Made by a program: the position numbers and the translations under genes
Assembly: GCF_014529535.1 (NCBI RefSeq)
Contig: NW_023503464.1
Span: 310,001-374,000 of the forward strand
Length of the DNA: 64,000 bases
Reading direction: 5' to 3'
Source of the DNA: Bradysia coprophila
Lineage: Eukaryota; Arthropoda; Insecta; Diptera; Sciaridae
Notes under the pieces: generated by a model
What the model was told of the DNA's origin: nothing
Database searches by the model: none
Seen by the model: only the letters and a program-made list of their open reading frames with translations
Part shown: positions 12,429 to 22,363 of the stretch, in pieces
Layout of the letters: each line of letters begins with the position of its first letter
Numbering within the stretch: the stretch's first letter is position 1

Positions 12429-13879
12429 TTCTATAATAATAATTTGCTCACCTAAAATGGCGGGTTAGCCATATTGGGTGAGAAAATGATCATTTTCTCA
12501 CCTAAAACACGCTATTTATTTGATTTTCTTTAAAGTGGACAAAAATGAGGGTTTTTGCAAAGCGCTAGCATGAATAGTAGATTACATTGGATGCTGCGGA
12601 GGTAGTTCATTACATGAGGGATCAATTTTGTTCAATACGAGCCGAACTCACAAGTGTGGCAACAAGCTTTTGAAATTATGGCTATAGACAAAATGGCCGT
12701 CACTTTTATTTTTGTGTTTTTTTCATTTTTTTCGAAAGTTTTTAATGAATTCGCCTAGATTGGTGTGCACTTAATTCAAGTGACAAAGTTTTGTGATATT
12801 AAAACTTAAATAACATCGCGAGTATTGTTTCGATTTCAGTGCTAAAGAATCCTTCATGTGATGCATTTTTGCTGGTAAGTAATGAAATTCTGCTGATAAG
12901 TAATGAAAATCTCCTGATATGTAATGAATTTTCATATGAATATTCCTTCACTTGTGATATAATGAAAAAGTTCCCACATGTAACGACCGCTTTCCGCGGG
13001 TGGGAAATGTACGTGTAACAACAATATTCCGGGTGGATAGGCAATAATAGTACATTACTTTACACGTGAAGTAATTTGATAACTCGTATCCAGATGAGTA
13101 AAAGTATCCGAGGGCTTCAGCCCAAAAATAACGTTTTACCAAAAAATGCACCTAAAAATTGATTGCGGTTCTAAATAGAGTGACACTAGGAGAGTTCAAA
13201 TCAGTGGTCCGTTTGGGTACATTTTCGTTAAAACTTTATTTTTGTTCAGGGGGACCGTGTTTTCCAGCTTTGGTGCGCACACATATTTCGATCTCTACTG
13301 AAAAACAGTTTTGGGTTGTTTGTCAGCCAAATTATTGTCTTTCGGAAAAATTTAGCGGAAAAAATATTTTTGGTCGTCAAAGTTCGCCGACTAACAAAAA
13401 TTGAGTGAATCTTACACTGGGAAATTCTTAAGTCGATACAGGAAAGTATTCCATTATAGCTCTAATAGGCCTAAGTTCCTGAGAGGGCTGTAGGCAATTC
13501 AAAGCAGACAAGTTTTTACAGATCGTCTGTGAAGTGTTTATTTGGACAAAAAGGTAAAATGCCTCAGTGGAGAACTCCCCTAGTTATTACTTTCACAGAG
13601 AGATCTTGGAAATGAAACCCGAATCCATTTCTCTTAAACATTTAATGAACCAGCATGTCACACACACTGTGCAAAGTGCAAAACGATATGGGAATTTCTC
13701 GATATTTTACACACGACTGACAAAATAAAGCGACAAATTTCTTCGTCAACGAACGAACTCATGGTACTGTTAGCAACAATTTCGATTGAAAGTGATTGTA
13801 AAGCACAAAACAAGCGCCACACAAAGTACCAATTATAAACAAACACATAAATGTAACGCAAACGATGCGTTTAATGCGA

Positions 13880-16800
13880 TTAGTACGATGCTTTGCGACT
13901 ACACACAGTGCGGAAATGAAAAGAATAAAAAGAAGAAAAAAAATGAAAATTCAGCAACGTGAGGCAAAAGCGAAACGAGTAAGACGAAAAATAAAATGGT
14001 TTACCAATAGAACCGCCGACCTTCCGACTTCCTCGTGGGTGCACCGGATTGCCTGATAAAATATTCAATGCATGATCCCGGCCACGAATCATTAGGCTAG
14101 CTGGATGGGACCAATTGTTCAGTAAACGGCGGGCACGCGATCGTGGTAATACTGACAGTAAACCTAGTTTTCTCTGCACGCCTTCATGAGAGTCATCAAT
14201 ATCTGGGAAATTAGAGGAAAATAATTGAGCGACCAATTTAAGCGTTTTTCACTCAGCGTTGAGCGTCAATGCTTTTCAGATGGGATTCATCGACACCCAC
14301 ACGATCGCCTTGGTATTTTTTACCATCCCTTCCTCTTCGTCCACACTTTAAAATAACTAAAACATCGCATTCTCCCTGCGTGTGAATGCCCTCTACGAAT
14401 GACCTCTTAATAACCCACACTACTCCACTTTAATCATAGCCTCCAGCCCGGAATATAGCACCCCGCACTTACCATTAATGATGGACTTCATTACATCAAC
14501 TTGTAGCTCGAAAACGTGACGCTGCACATACTGCATGAACATGTCGAATTCCATGGCTCTGTATCCCAGATAGGTGAAAAATGACGAGAATCCTTGCGGC
14601 AATGGGAAGGCCATAGATTCAACGCTCAACGCAAAGCGTTCCAGTATCAAGAACAAAGTATTTTGTTGACTGTTGGACATCTGATCGCTGTAAAGGAGAA
14701 ACGTTCACGTTTTGCAACTCCTCGAAATGGAAGACAGCGCAACACTCACATCAGTGTAAATCCTCTAACATTTTCGATGCGTGCATCGACACCGCCAGCC
14801 CGACAAACGAATACGCACAGTGAACGAGACAGCTCCAGTTGAGCGGATGCAAATTGTGATGCGACAGCGTGTACATACGTGGGTGCTTGCGAAAACGAGG
14901 CGTCCTTGAGCCAACGGAATCCGGTATTTTGTTTGGCCGAATGTTTTACCAAATGAACGCTGAGCTCTCGCAGATTCTATGTACAGAATAGGTATCGTCA
15001 CATGCATCACTGTCGGTCGAAAGATTCACTCACCACAGATATAACATGCTCCTGCTTCGATGCCGTACACGCTTCGAATTCAACGAACGGCAACAGATCG
15101 TTGTGATTCCGTCGAGCATAAGCCGAAAAGTCACCGAAACTCGGACCAGGTCCACTGGGCGACAATGGAGTACTGCATCGGGATAATGCTTCCGGCTGGT
15201 AGCATGCCAACGAGAAAATCAACTTCTCTGTCACCTGCTCGGAAGAGAAACGTTCTTTCGGCTTGTTGTCATTGAGACGTTCGTACAGTTTTGTCCAAAT
15301 GTCTGCACGGAACGGTGACAGACGTTGCTGCGGCGACAGCAACATCATGGTGGTGTTGTGCAGCGTTTCTTTGGAGATGCCGACACTTAGATTATTGATT
15401 TTCGCTTGGATTGGTTTCGAAGTGTTGCAAGTGGTTAGAGGTAGTAGTCGGAGTAATGGGACTGCTTCCGGTGGCAGTCCTTTTTGTGTCATTGAATATG
15501 CTCCAGCTACTAATGCTTCTTTGAACAGTGGAACGGTGTCCAGACTTAATGGTCGATCCATGATAATGTTGAGCAGCTGGAAATAGAATTTTAGAAAATT
15601 GAATCAGCCGCTCCACCGTTTGCACTGACCTCCGACAAAACATCCATGTCCATGTCGTTCGAATGGCACAGAAAGTAATGGACGATGCTCAGTCGATTAT
15701 CAATGGAACTGTCATGCTTAAATGCCTCAATCAAATGCGATTTGGGAATGTTGATGGAAATCAAGTCCAGTGTTGCCGAATCGTACGCCAAACTGCCCCA
15801 TTTCAGGCACGGCACCAAATGGGTCAACGATTTTTTGTTAAACGGTGCACAGACAATATGACAAACGGGCTCGTGAGTCAGACCAATGTCCAGCAAATGC
15901 ATGAACAAATCCGCTTGAAATACTAGCATGTGATGGTCGCCGTGAAGCGTAAACGTGGGTTTCATCAGTTTCGCCTTCTCCCACGGTATGCCGGGAATGA
16001 CACAGTGAATGATGCAGCCGTGATGAAGAATGGTCAAGCTGTAGGCGAAGTGTACCGTAGCACATTCATCCGTCTCGTCTGGTGGCTTGATCGGCTGGTA
16101 CAGATAGTAGTGGCATACGAATAACATCCCCGACTCGTCGGTTACGATAATTAAATTCAGCGAAGAGTCGTGTATGCGCAGTGGTACGGCATCGTCCTCA
16201 TAGGATGGGATTGTGGTTGACGTTGGGAGTTTGGGAAGGTTCAATGGAATGTTGAGCTGCGAACAAATGATGCGAAAATGAGAAATCCATGGACGAACGA
16301 CCGGTACTTACAACTGTCTCTGTTGGTAGATCATCGTTAAATTGGTAGGCCGACAATGTCGGGATAAGTCCTTTGTCTTTCTCGTCTTTCTCCAACAGAT
16401 TTCGGGTCGACGGTTTCAGGTGAATGTAGTAAATAGCCTGGACAACCGGATCCCATTGAGCCCAGGTAAAATTGCGCACAATCGATTCGTTCACTAGCAT
16501 GTCCAGATCCAGATACCACGACGACTTTTGTTTGAAGTCAATTTTTCGAGTGTAAATGGAATGCGGATCACTGGTCTCGTCCAGAATCTTTTTCAGCGTG
16601 GTCGTGTACAGCAAAATACCTATACGAATACGGTCGATCAGTTCAGCGCCTCATATCGCTATGGCTTTCTTACATTCTTCGTGAATGAGCAGCAGAAATT
16701 TGTCCTGGTAGTTTTTCTCGAATGTTGTCTGCTTCCGCCACAGAAACTGTACCATCACTTGCTTCGTTCGTTCCATTTGCAGTAACATATGGGGTGGCTT

Positions 16801-17309
16801 TTCCCGATCATTGTTGACCATAACGATGTACGGTTTGTACCAGTGAACGAATTCCTCGCTTAACGACTCCTCGTCCTTTTGTCTGCAGTACGTTACATCG
16901 TGATAGATAAACCACGCAATCGATTAATCAAAACCACACTTACGTGCCCGCATCTTTTATCACAAACACCAACAATGTTCGGCTCCGGTTGATCGAAGCT
17001 TGAATGACATTTTCCCGCGATGGAAAGGTGTGGAGAATGTCAAAGGACTTTTCCAATGGATTATAAATGCCAATGTAACTCTTCGGTGTGTTGACAGGTT
17101 TGGAAACCCAAGAGGCGAGTATCGAACCGTCCTGTTCTTGGCCGAGTATTCGCCATTCAATGGCTGGATCTGAAAAACGGGAAACGAGAATGTCTTGTTA
17201 GTTGAACAATTTGCTCTGTGCGGTGAAATGTTAAAAAAAACTTACGTTTATGTCCCTTGGCGGCTAGTAAGCCACAAAAATTAGCTGCTAAATTCTCTTG
17301 TTTTAGCAT
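13880..17309 (-). CDS. pigeon: Pigeon / gamma-secretase-activating protein (GSAP) family
   Basis: Nine exons join in one frame: 17309-17246, 17169-16944, 16882-16674, 16619-16312, 16256-15630, 15576-15034, 14976-14750, 14687-14473 and 14202-13880. They give about 913 residues; human GSAP is near 850. Diagnostic stretches are [20 protein letters not shown] near the N-terminus, KSYIGIYNP, and [20 protein letters not shown] with [11 protein letters not shown] in the C-terminal GSAP domain (exons 8-9). Drosophila pigeon (linotte) affects associative learning; vertebrate GSAP is reported to modulate gamma-secretase. The enzymatic role in insects is unproven. There is no signal peptide or membrane segment. 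The start is the first ATG after an in-frame TGA. The C-terminus is uncertain: after [10 protein letters not shown] the frame crosses a possible donor (GGTAAAC) and continues into an unconvincing aromatic- and serine-rich tail, so a further exon may have been missed. Confidence 0.9.
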
Positions 17310-17472
17310 CACTAATTCCTGTTTATTATTGATTTGGTTCCATCAAAACATTTCGTTTGACACTACAAACTGTCAATTTTATATGCAGTGAGCGACCCAC
17401 AAAATGCTGCGAGCCGTGCTCAAACCGACATCGTGACGATAGAAAACATTTTCCGAAAGTTCTGAAAGAAAA

Positions 17473-17875
17473 GATGGTTAGACCACGCTGACCTCTGACC
17501 GCCACTGGATCCGGAGGTCGAAACGGCAATTTGTCTCCACATTCGCTTCACGCGTACCATGGGAAAGGGAAGAGTGATTCTGCTCTGTTTGTTTAGCTGT
17601 CTTCGATTGAACTTTACTTGTTCTGAGCTCAGGCTCCTTTTGTGAGTAAATTTTTTTTTGTTGCATGTTAGATAACGCCACCACTGGAATTAGTCGGCTT
17701 CCAGGTAAAATAAACTTTTGTACCACCGGTCGATTACAAGGTTATAGGGGGAACGACTGAAGATGGTTAGACCACTCTAACCTTTGACCGCCCTTTAATC
17801 GGAGGTCGGAACAGCCTGATTCGTCTCTAATTTGTTTCACGCAATACATGGGAGGGAAGAGTATTGACTCTGTTA
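17473..17875. repeat. Direct duplication upstream of pigeon
   Basis: A segment of about 115 bp beginning AGATGGTTAGACCACGCTGA (17473) recurs at 17762 as AGATGGTTAGACCACTCTAA. Both continue with CGGAGGTCG, a cluster of ATTTGT/TTTCACGC words, CATGGGA and GAAGAGT. The copies are about 75-80% alike by eye. They lie 160-570 bp upstream of the pigeon start, where 5' regulatory or untranslated sequence would be expected. Confidence 0.6.
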
Positions 17876-18164
17876 TGATTGATTTATGTTTCGATTTTAG
17901 ATTAATTTTGATAGGCATTTCAGCGCAGTTGTTTCAATGTTTTGTCCTACCCATTCCCTCTCGGTCAACCTAGACTAAAATATACTCCCATGCTTCAGAA
18001 GTTGAATAAACGTGGCAGAAGAAGAGAATTGTTTTTTATTGATCTTTAATAAAATGTCGGCTAACGTATGCCTTCTGCAAACGATTGGTCAATTTTGATC
18101 GCACTGACTGTTAGGCCTGTCTCAACCCGCCCGGACTATTGGTTCATAAATCCAATATTCGATT

Positions 18165-18512
18165 TCTTCGCAACAATCACGCCATATTGACATAATGTCA
18201 ATGACACAATTCACAATATACAACAGACTGTAGGATAAGCGCCATCTATGATCGACTAGTCGCTCATTGGGAAAATGCATGAGTCATTAGTGATGGTTGT
18301 GGTCTTCGCATACTACTCGTGGCTCAGAGAATTCACAACGTATGGGACGTTTACACGGTCGATTTGTGAACTATCTGAGTCCGGAGAGATATGATGAAAA
18401 AATCACAATTCATATGATCAAGTGACTTGTGCAATAGCACAACAGGCCCACTAGAGGCTTAGGTGCTGGGCTAACCCCCTTCCCATCTAATCCATCTAAT
18501 CCATCCATCCAT
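18165..18512 (+). mobile_element. SINE-like retroposon with (ATCTA) tail, copy 1
   Basis: The body runs from CCATATTGACATAATGTCAA to GCTTAGGTGCTGGGCTAACC and ends in a short-period tail, ATCTAATCCATCTAATCC. A second copy lies inverted at 41256-41560 with its own tail of ATCTA units. Colinear bodies with variable simple tails are typical of target-primed retroposition. I could not identify convincing A and B boxes, so it could also be the 3' end of a LINE. Confidence 0.5.
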
Positions 18513-18631
18513 TGGTTCATAAGAGTAGTCGTCCGTCCCGAGTTTCGTGTATGTACATACAGCCCGCTGCCAACCTTGTAGCGTTAAAAAAACCTCGGTT
18601 CTAATTGATCGAACTTATGCTATTCTTTCAG

Positions 18632-18961
18632 AACCTTGACATTTTCGGCCAGGTGACCGTACGCACAACAAGTTCTGGCTATCTACGATCGTTTCGTTCG
18701 ATTGATGCATGACAGTGAAATTCTGGCCAAGGATGTGCTGGAGTATGTCTTGATCAAAAGCATGTAGCCAACGAATATGGTGTCTGGAGATTACACGAGA
18801 AAATAATTCCGGATTGGATGCCGCCAAAAGAACCAGCCCCCATTACTTATCGAATCGATGACGAACTAGCGAATGAGGAAGATTCGGCGAAAAGTAAAGA
18901 AGTAGCAGTGGCTGTTAATAGTAAACAGGCTGCCGGTCAAACTGTGGTTGCTTTGCATTAG
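18632..18961 (+). pseudogene. mRpL45: Mitochondrial ribosomal protein L45 pseudogene (3' fragment)
   Basis: Translation in shifting frames gives LDIFGQVTVR, then LAIYDRFVRLMHDSEILAKD and VLEYV, then KHVANEYGVWRLHEKIIPDW followed by MPPKEPAPITYRIDDE and a stop. These are the C-terminal landmarks of mitochondrial large-subunit protein mL45, the mitoribosome component related to Tim44. At least two frameshifts interrupt it, near 18668 and near 18750, so it cannot encode the protein. It begins right after a good acceptor (CTATTCTTTCAG), which suggests a duplicated genomic exon rather than a processed cDNA copy. The functional gene is not in the window. Sequencing error could mimic the frameshifts, but two in 100 bp is unlikely. 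Confidence 0.75.
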
Positions 18962-18977
18962 GAATTTTGTGTAAAAA

Positions 18978-19107
18978 ATGGAAACGAAATACAGAAGCAA
19001 ATTGCTAGAAATGGTTGGATATGTTTCTCATCGACAGAATCGTTTTCACAATAGAATGCGTTCAATAGGACTGCACGCCAATGGACATCGGGCCCATCGT
19101 TTAAGGT
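18978..19107 (+). other. Possible short exon after the mRpL45 relic
   Basis: An ATG opens a 42-codon frame rich in Arg and His (for example YVSHRQNRFHNRMRSIGLHA) that runs into AGGTAAGT, a strong donor. No matching downstream exon was found before the minus-strand gene at 19878-20946. It may be a coincidence, or a first exon carried along with the duplicated mRpL45 segment. The product is unrecognised. Confidence 0.2.
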
Positions 19108-19329
19108 AAGTTTGGGACGAACTTTTTGACAACTTTAAAATCATTGACGGATCACCGTTTGACTTGAGAAGAGAGAACTTTGAAATCTAGGTTTCGAGAG
19201 GAATTAATTTATTTAGTCAGAAATATTGAGTAGATTTGCCCCAAAAGTCGTTATTTCTTTTAGTTTGGCATTCAAACAGTCCGACGCTTAATTTCCAAAA
19301 TTAAAAAAAGTCATAGTCGGGCTCATCGA

Positions 19330-19525
19330 CAGGCCTGTTCGATAATTCATTCGATTGATAAATTATCGATTATTTCCCTACAATCGGTTATCGATATGTT
19401 CAAGGAAGTCGACATCAATCGAATGTTTTTATACGATAAAAATATCGATAATTCGAGTGTCAGTCGTGAGGTCAGTCAGTCAGTCAGTCATTTATATGAA
19501 AATATATCGATAAAACATTCGATAC
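19330..19525. repeat. ATCGAT-rich patch with (CAGT) microsatellite
   Basis: Repeated ATCGATAA/TTATCGAT words occur on both sides of a GTCAGTCAGTCAGTCAGTCA run (about 19470-19490). The flanking words TATCGATAAAACATTCGATA and TCGATTGATAAATTATCGAT are roughly inverted, so this may be a small foldback. Confidence 0.4.
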
Positions 19526-19877
19526 AATTATTTGTAAATTTTATCACCGATTGACCCACGAATTATGTCAACAGGTATTTCGGGGTAGTTGCACCACTCA
19601 TTTTGTCGGCTCTGGTTACATAGCAGTGTTAAAGGGCGCATATTCTTTTCGAAAAATGCGTATACAGGAATTTTAAGCTAAAAAAGGGCTAAGTTTTCCT
19701 CGGGATCATCAGGATTTGCTCAATTAGCCCATATAGTCAGTTCGTTTGCTAAACTTTCTACAGTAAAATTTTGGCAAGATCGAAGTTATTTACAAAAAAA
19801 AAAATTATTTTAAGATCAAAAAATCGATTCAATTTATCCGTTCACATTGTTATCCGTATTCAATTTTTCAAAACGAA

Positions 19878-20946
19878 TTACTCAACATCGGACAATACGA
19901 TCTTTGCCGAATCCATTGAAACAGCAGCACTGTCAGGGCTGGATTCACTGGATTCGTCGCTTGGAGCTGTGACGACCACTCTCAACGGGATATCAACGAT
20001 GCCAAACAACAACTTCCAATCGACTGCACCAAGCTCTTCCGCGAATTGCGGCCTGTAATAAGAAACGGAACCGAGTGTTAATGGCACCACTTAACACATT
20101 CAAAATAATTGCGGCTCGTCAACTTTCGGCACCCTGGACTTTACTTAAATAGTCGTGGAATGCCTCCAAATAAATTTCTAAAAATCTAGAATTCAGTTTT
20201 GGATTTTTAGAAATTTATTTGGAGGCATTCCTCGAATATTTAAGTAAAGTCCAGGGTGCCGAAAGTTGACAAGCCGCAATTAATTTCAATGTGTTAAGTT
20301 GAATATGATCAAATGGCTGATGCTGCTTACAATTCTCGTTCCACACTTGATATCAGTACCGGCATTTGTCCCCGGATTAGTCGTCGCGTAAAAGACAAGT
20401 CGGATCCAGTTAGCTCCATTTGTGGGAATGGTGATCCGTGCATATCATTCAACAGTGCAACAAAGCGGGCCATGACCCTGAAAATTCGATACAATTGAGG
20501 TAAGCGTTGATCTCAAAATATTGACCGCGTAAAATGGAAAACTTTTTTACGTTTACTTACTGTTGGTCATAATCAATAAACAATACAGCGTATCGTTGTG
20601 CTAACATATTAACCATCGCAATGACATCCTGGCACTCCATTTTTGATATAAGCGACTTATTAAGAACTGCCTTACATAAAAATGGTTTGACTTTGCTTCG
20701 TTTTTTAGGTTTATTGTGCATTTTGAGTTGGCTTTTGTTGTTATCGCTGTTATTGTTATTTTTTGTTTTGTTCACTTCCACATTGGTATCGGTCGTATCG
20801 GTAATGACCGTAATGACATGACTGGTTATCAATAAAACTAGTACGGAAAGACGTAATAATCTTGTATGTGTGTTTTCAACCAAATCAAAGGGTGGCATTT
20901 TTTTGAAATGTTCATAGAACTTAGATGTCATTTTCGACCGAGACAT
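19878..20946 (-). CDS. Unrecognised 235-aa protein, signal-like N-terminus
   Basis: Three exons, 20946-20561, 20477-20331 and 20052-19878, join in frame through consensus junctions (CAACAGTAAGT, TTTTCAGGG, AATTGTAAGC, TTATTACAGG) into 235 residues. I do not recognise the family. Residues 29-50 (LLRLSVLVLLITSHVITVIT) form a hydrophobic segment that would act as a signal peptide or anchor, more typically so if translation starts at Met17. An Asn/Lys-rich low-complexity linker (KTKNNNNSDNNKSQ, then KPKKRSKVK) follows. Next comes an ordered part with MECQDVIAMVNMLAQRYAVL, LSFTRRLIRGQMPVLISSVE and LPQFAEELGAVDWKLLFGIV. The C-terminus is acidic and serine-rich. A secreted or type II membrane protein is the simplest reading. 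Intron 2 (20330-20053) carries the foldback described at 20091. An ATATAT box lies about 75 bp upstream of the ATG. Confidence 0.65.
20091..20297. mobile_element. TTAA-bounded near-perfect foldback in an intron
   Basis: Arms of about 95 bp pair almost perfectly around a 15-nt centre (TAGAATTCAGTTTTG). Both ends read TTAACACATT followed by AATTGCGGC. The inner arms share CTTTCGGCACCCTGGACTTT and its complement. TTAA at each edge fits a TTAA target duplication of piggyBac/Kolobok type. It lies wholly inside intron 2 of the 235-aa gene, so that pre-mRNA would carry a long hairpin. Confidence 0.75.
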
Positions 20947-21065
20947 TCTTAAAATCGTTTTAAGATTAGAACTTTAAATGCAACGCACTACAAATCAAGC
21001 ACCAGAGAGTATAGACATATATTTTTTTTAATTGATTAGTGAGTGAAATATAGTCTTTATGCAAT

Positions 21066-21917
21066 AAGAGTCAATTCGCCAAAACTTCTAACAGTCGGGA
21101 TTCAAGCTGACAACGATCCAAACGAGCTATGGCTCAAATGAATCCTCGTTCAATTCTGAAAATATCGTGGAACAACTTTTTTACCGAAAATTATTTGTTG
21201 GGCTGACTTGGCCCTTAGAAAAATTTTCTCCGGAATTGTCGTGAAAATCGTTTTTTTGTCAATAGCTCCAACATGCGAGATGTGAATAATGTCAAATTGT
21301 GTACGTTTATGAAGGTCGATGAGCTGAATATTATTGACCAACAAACGCCGATGTTCGACCCACCCAGCCGCCACAACAAGTGAAAAACCTCGAGAAAACC
21401 GAAATTTTTGAAGGGCTCTGGACGGTTGGGAGAGTTAGTAGCAGGAACATCTAACCCGCAGTTTTGTAGCTTACTTCTCGCCCTATCCATTGACACCCCA
21501 CTCGACCATACTCACCATCACAGATAGAAATGGAGTTGATTTTTCACAATGTATCTCAACCCATCAAATTTTGGAAACTCTTCGAACTTTAAAGTTCCCC
21601 AAATAACGTTTTTACGAGCGAATTTTATTAATTATAGTTTTACGAGATAATAGTCAGTAAAACTAACGTGATACAGCCAGAAGATGAGCCATAGATCTTT
21701 TTTGTCGCTATTGATAAAAAATGATTTTCGCGACCACGTCGGAGAAAATTTTTCTAAGGGCCATGTCAGCCCAACAAAAAAATTTCGGGAAAAAAGTTGT
21801 TCCACGATATTATCAGAATTGAACGACGATTCATTTGAGCCATAGCTCGTTTGGATCGCCGTCGACTTGAATCCCGATTCCATATAAGTTGTTCGAAGTT
21901 TTGGCGAATTGACTCAT
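21066..21917. mobile_element. Large inverted-repeat element, 200-bp arms
   Basis: The left arm (about 21066-21270), starting GAGTCAATTCGCCAAAACTT, is inverted at about 21705-21917. They share ACGAGCTATGGCTCAAATGA and GGCCCTTAGAAAAATTTTCT at roughly 85-90% identity by eye. The 430-bp centre is unique. The outer boundary probably extends to about 21049 and 21935, where TAAGAGTCAATTCG and CGAATTGACTCAT lie. No transposase frame is present. It occupies the upstream region of the 235-aa gene. Confidence 0.7.
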
Positions 21918-22363
21918 AATTATTATGACTCTTTCCGGAAATTGTTGATGCTTTAAATTAATTAATTAATTTTTTTATGTCTATACTTCATCTTACGTAT
22001 AAGGTCTCAGTCGAAAGTTTAGAGTTCAAGGAAGAATAAAGTCAAAATTTTATTAAAAATAGGATAAATGGAGAAAAATGTAGAAGGCAGCATGATCTCA
22101 ATTTTTCTCCATTTGGCCAAAAATGTGCCATCATGGCTTCACGGTTAAAAATCGATTTTAAGAATGTGTAGGCCAAAAATTGACGTTTAAGCGATAGGGT
22201 TCTTTTACGAAAAAACGACCGTATACTAATCGGCCCAGTAACGTATATCCCACAATTTGTGAACTTGTTTAATTTGTTTGAAATGAGTCATACATTTAGT
22301 CAGAACATTTTCAGTTCTTTAAATCAATGAAATTTTCTGTCTAAAAGACTCTTTGACTACATT

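Larger units (their letters stand above)
8002..13879. other. Intergenic repeat-rich stretch between Axud1 and pigeon
   Basis: No gene is supportable in these 5.9 kb. It contains a CAGGCCCGG-ended element (8260-8403), a 60-bp-period array (8670-9605), a CCTGA patch (10000-10130), a complex palindromic repeat (10540-11060), a CAGG-ended low-complexity MITE (11938-12100), tandem GGGATAAAA foldbacks (12150-12428) and, at 12860-12935, loose repeats of GTAATGAAAATCTCCTGATA type. Confidence 0.6.
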
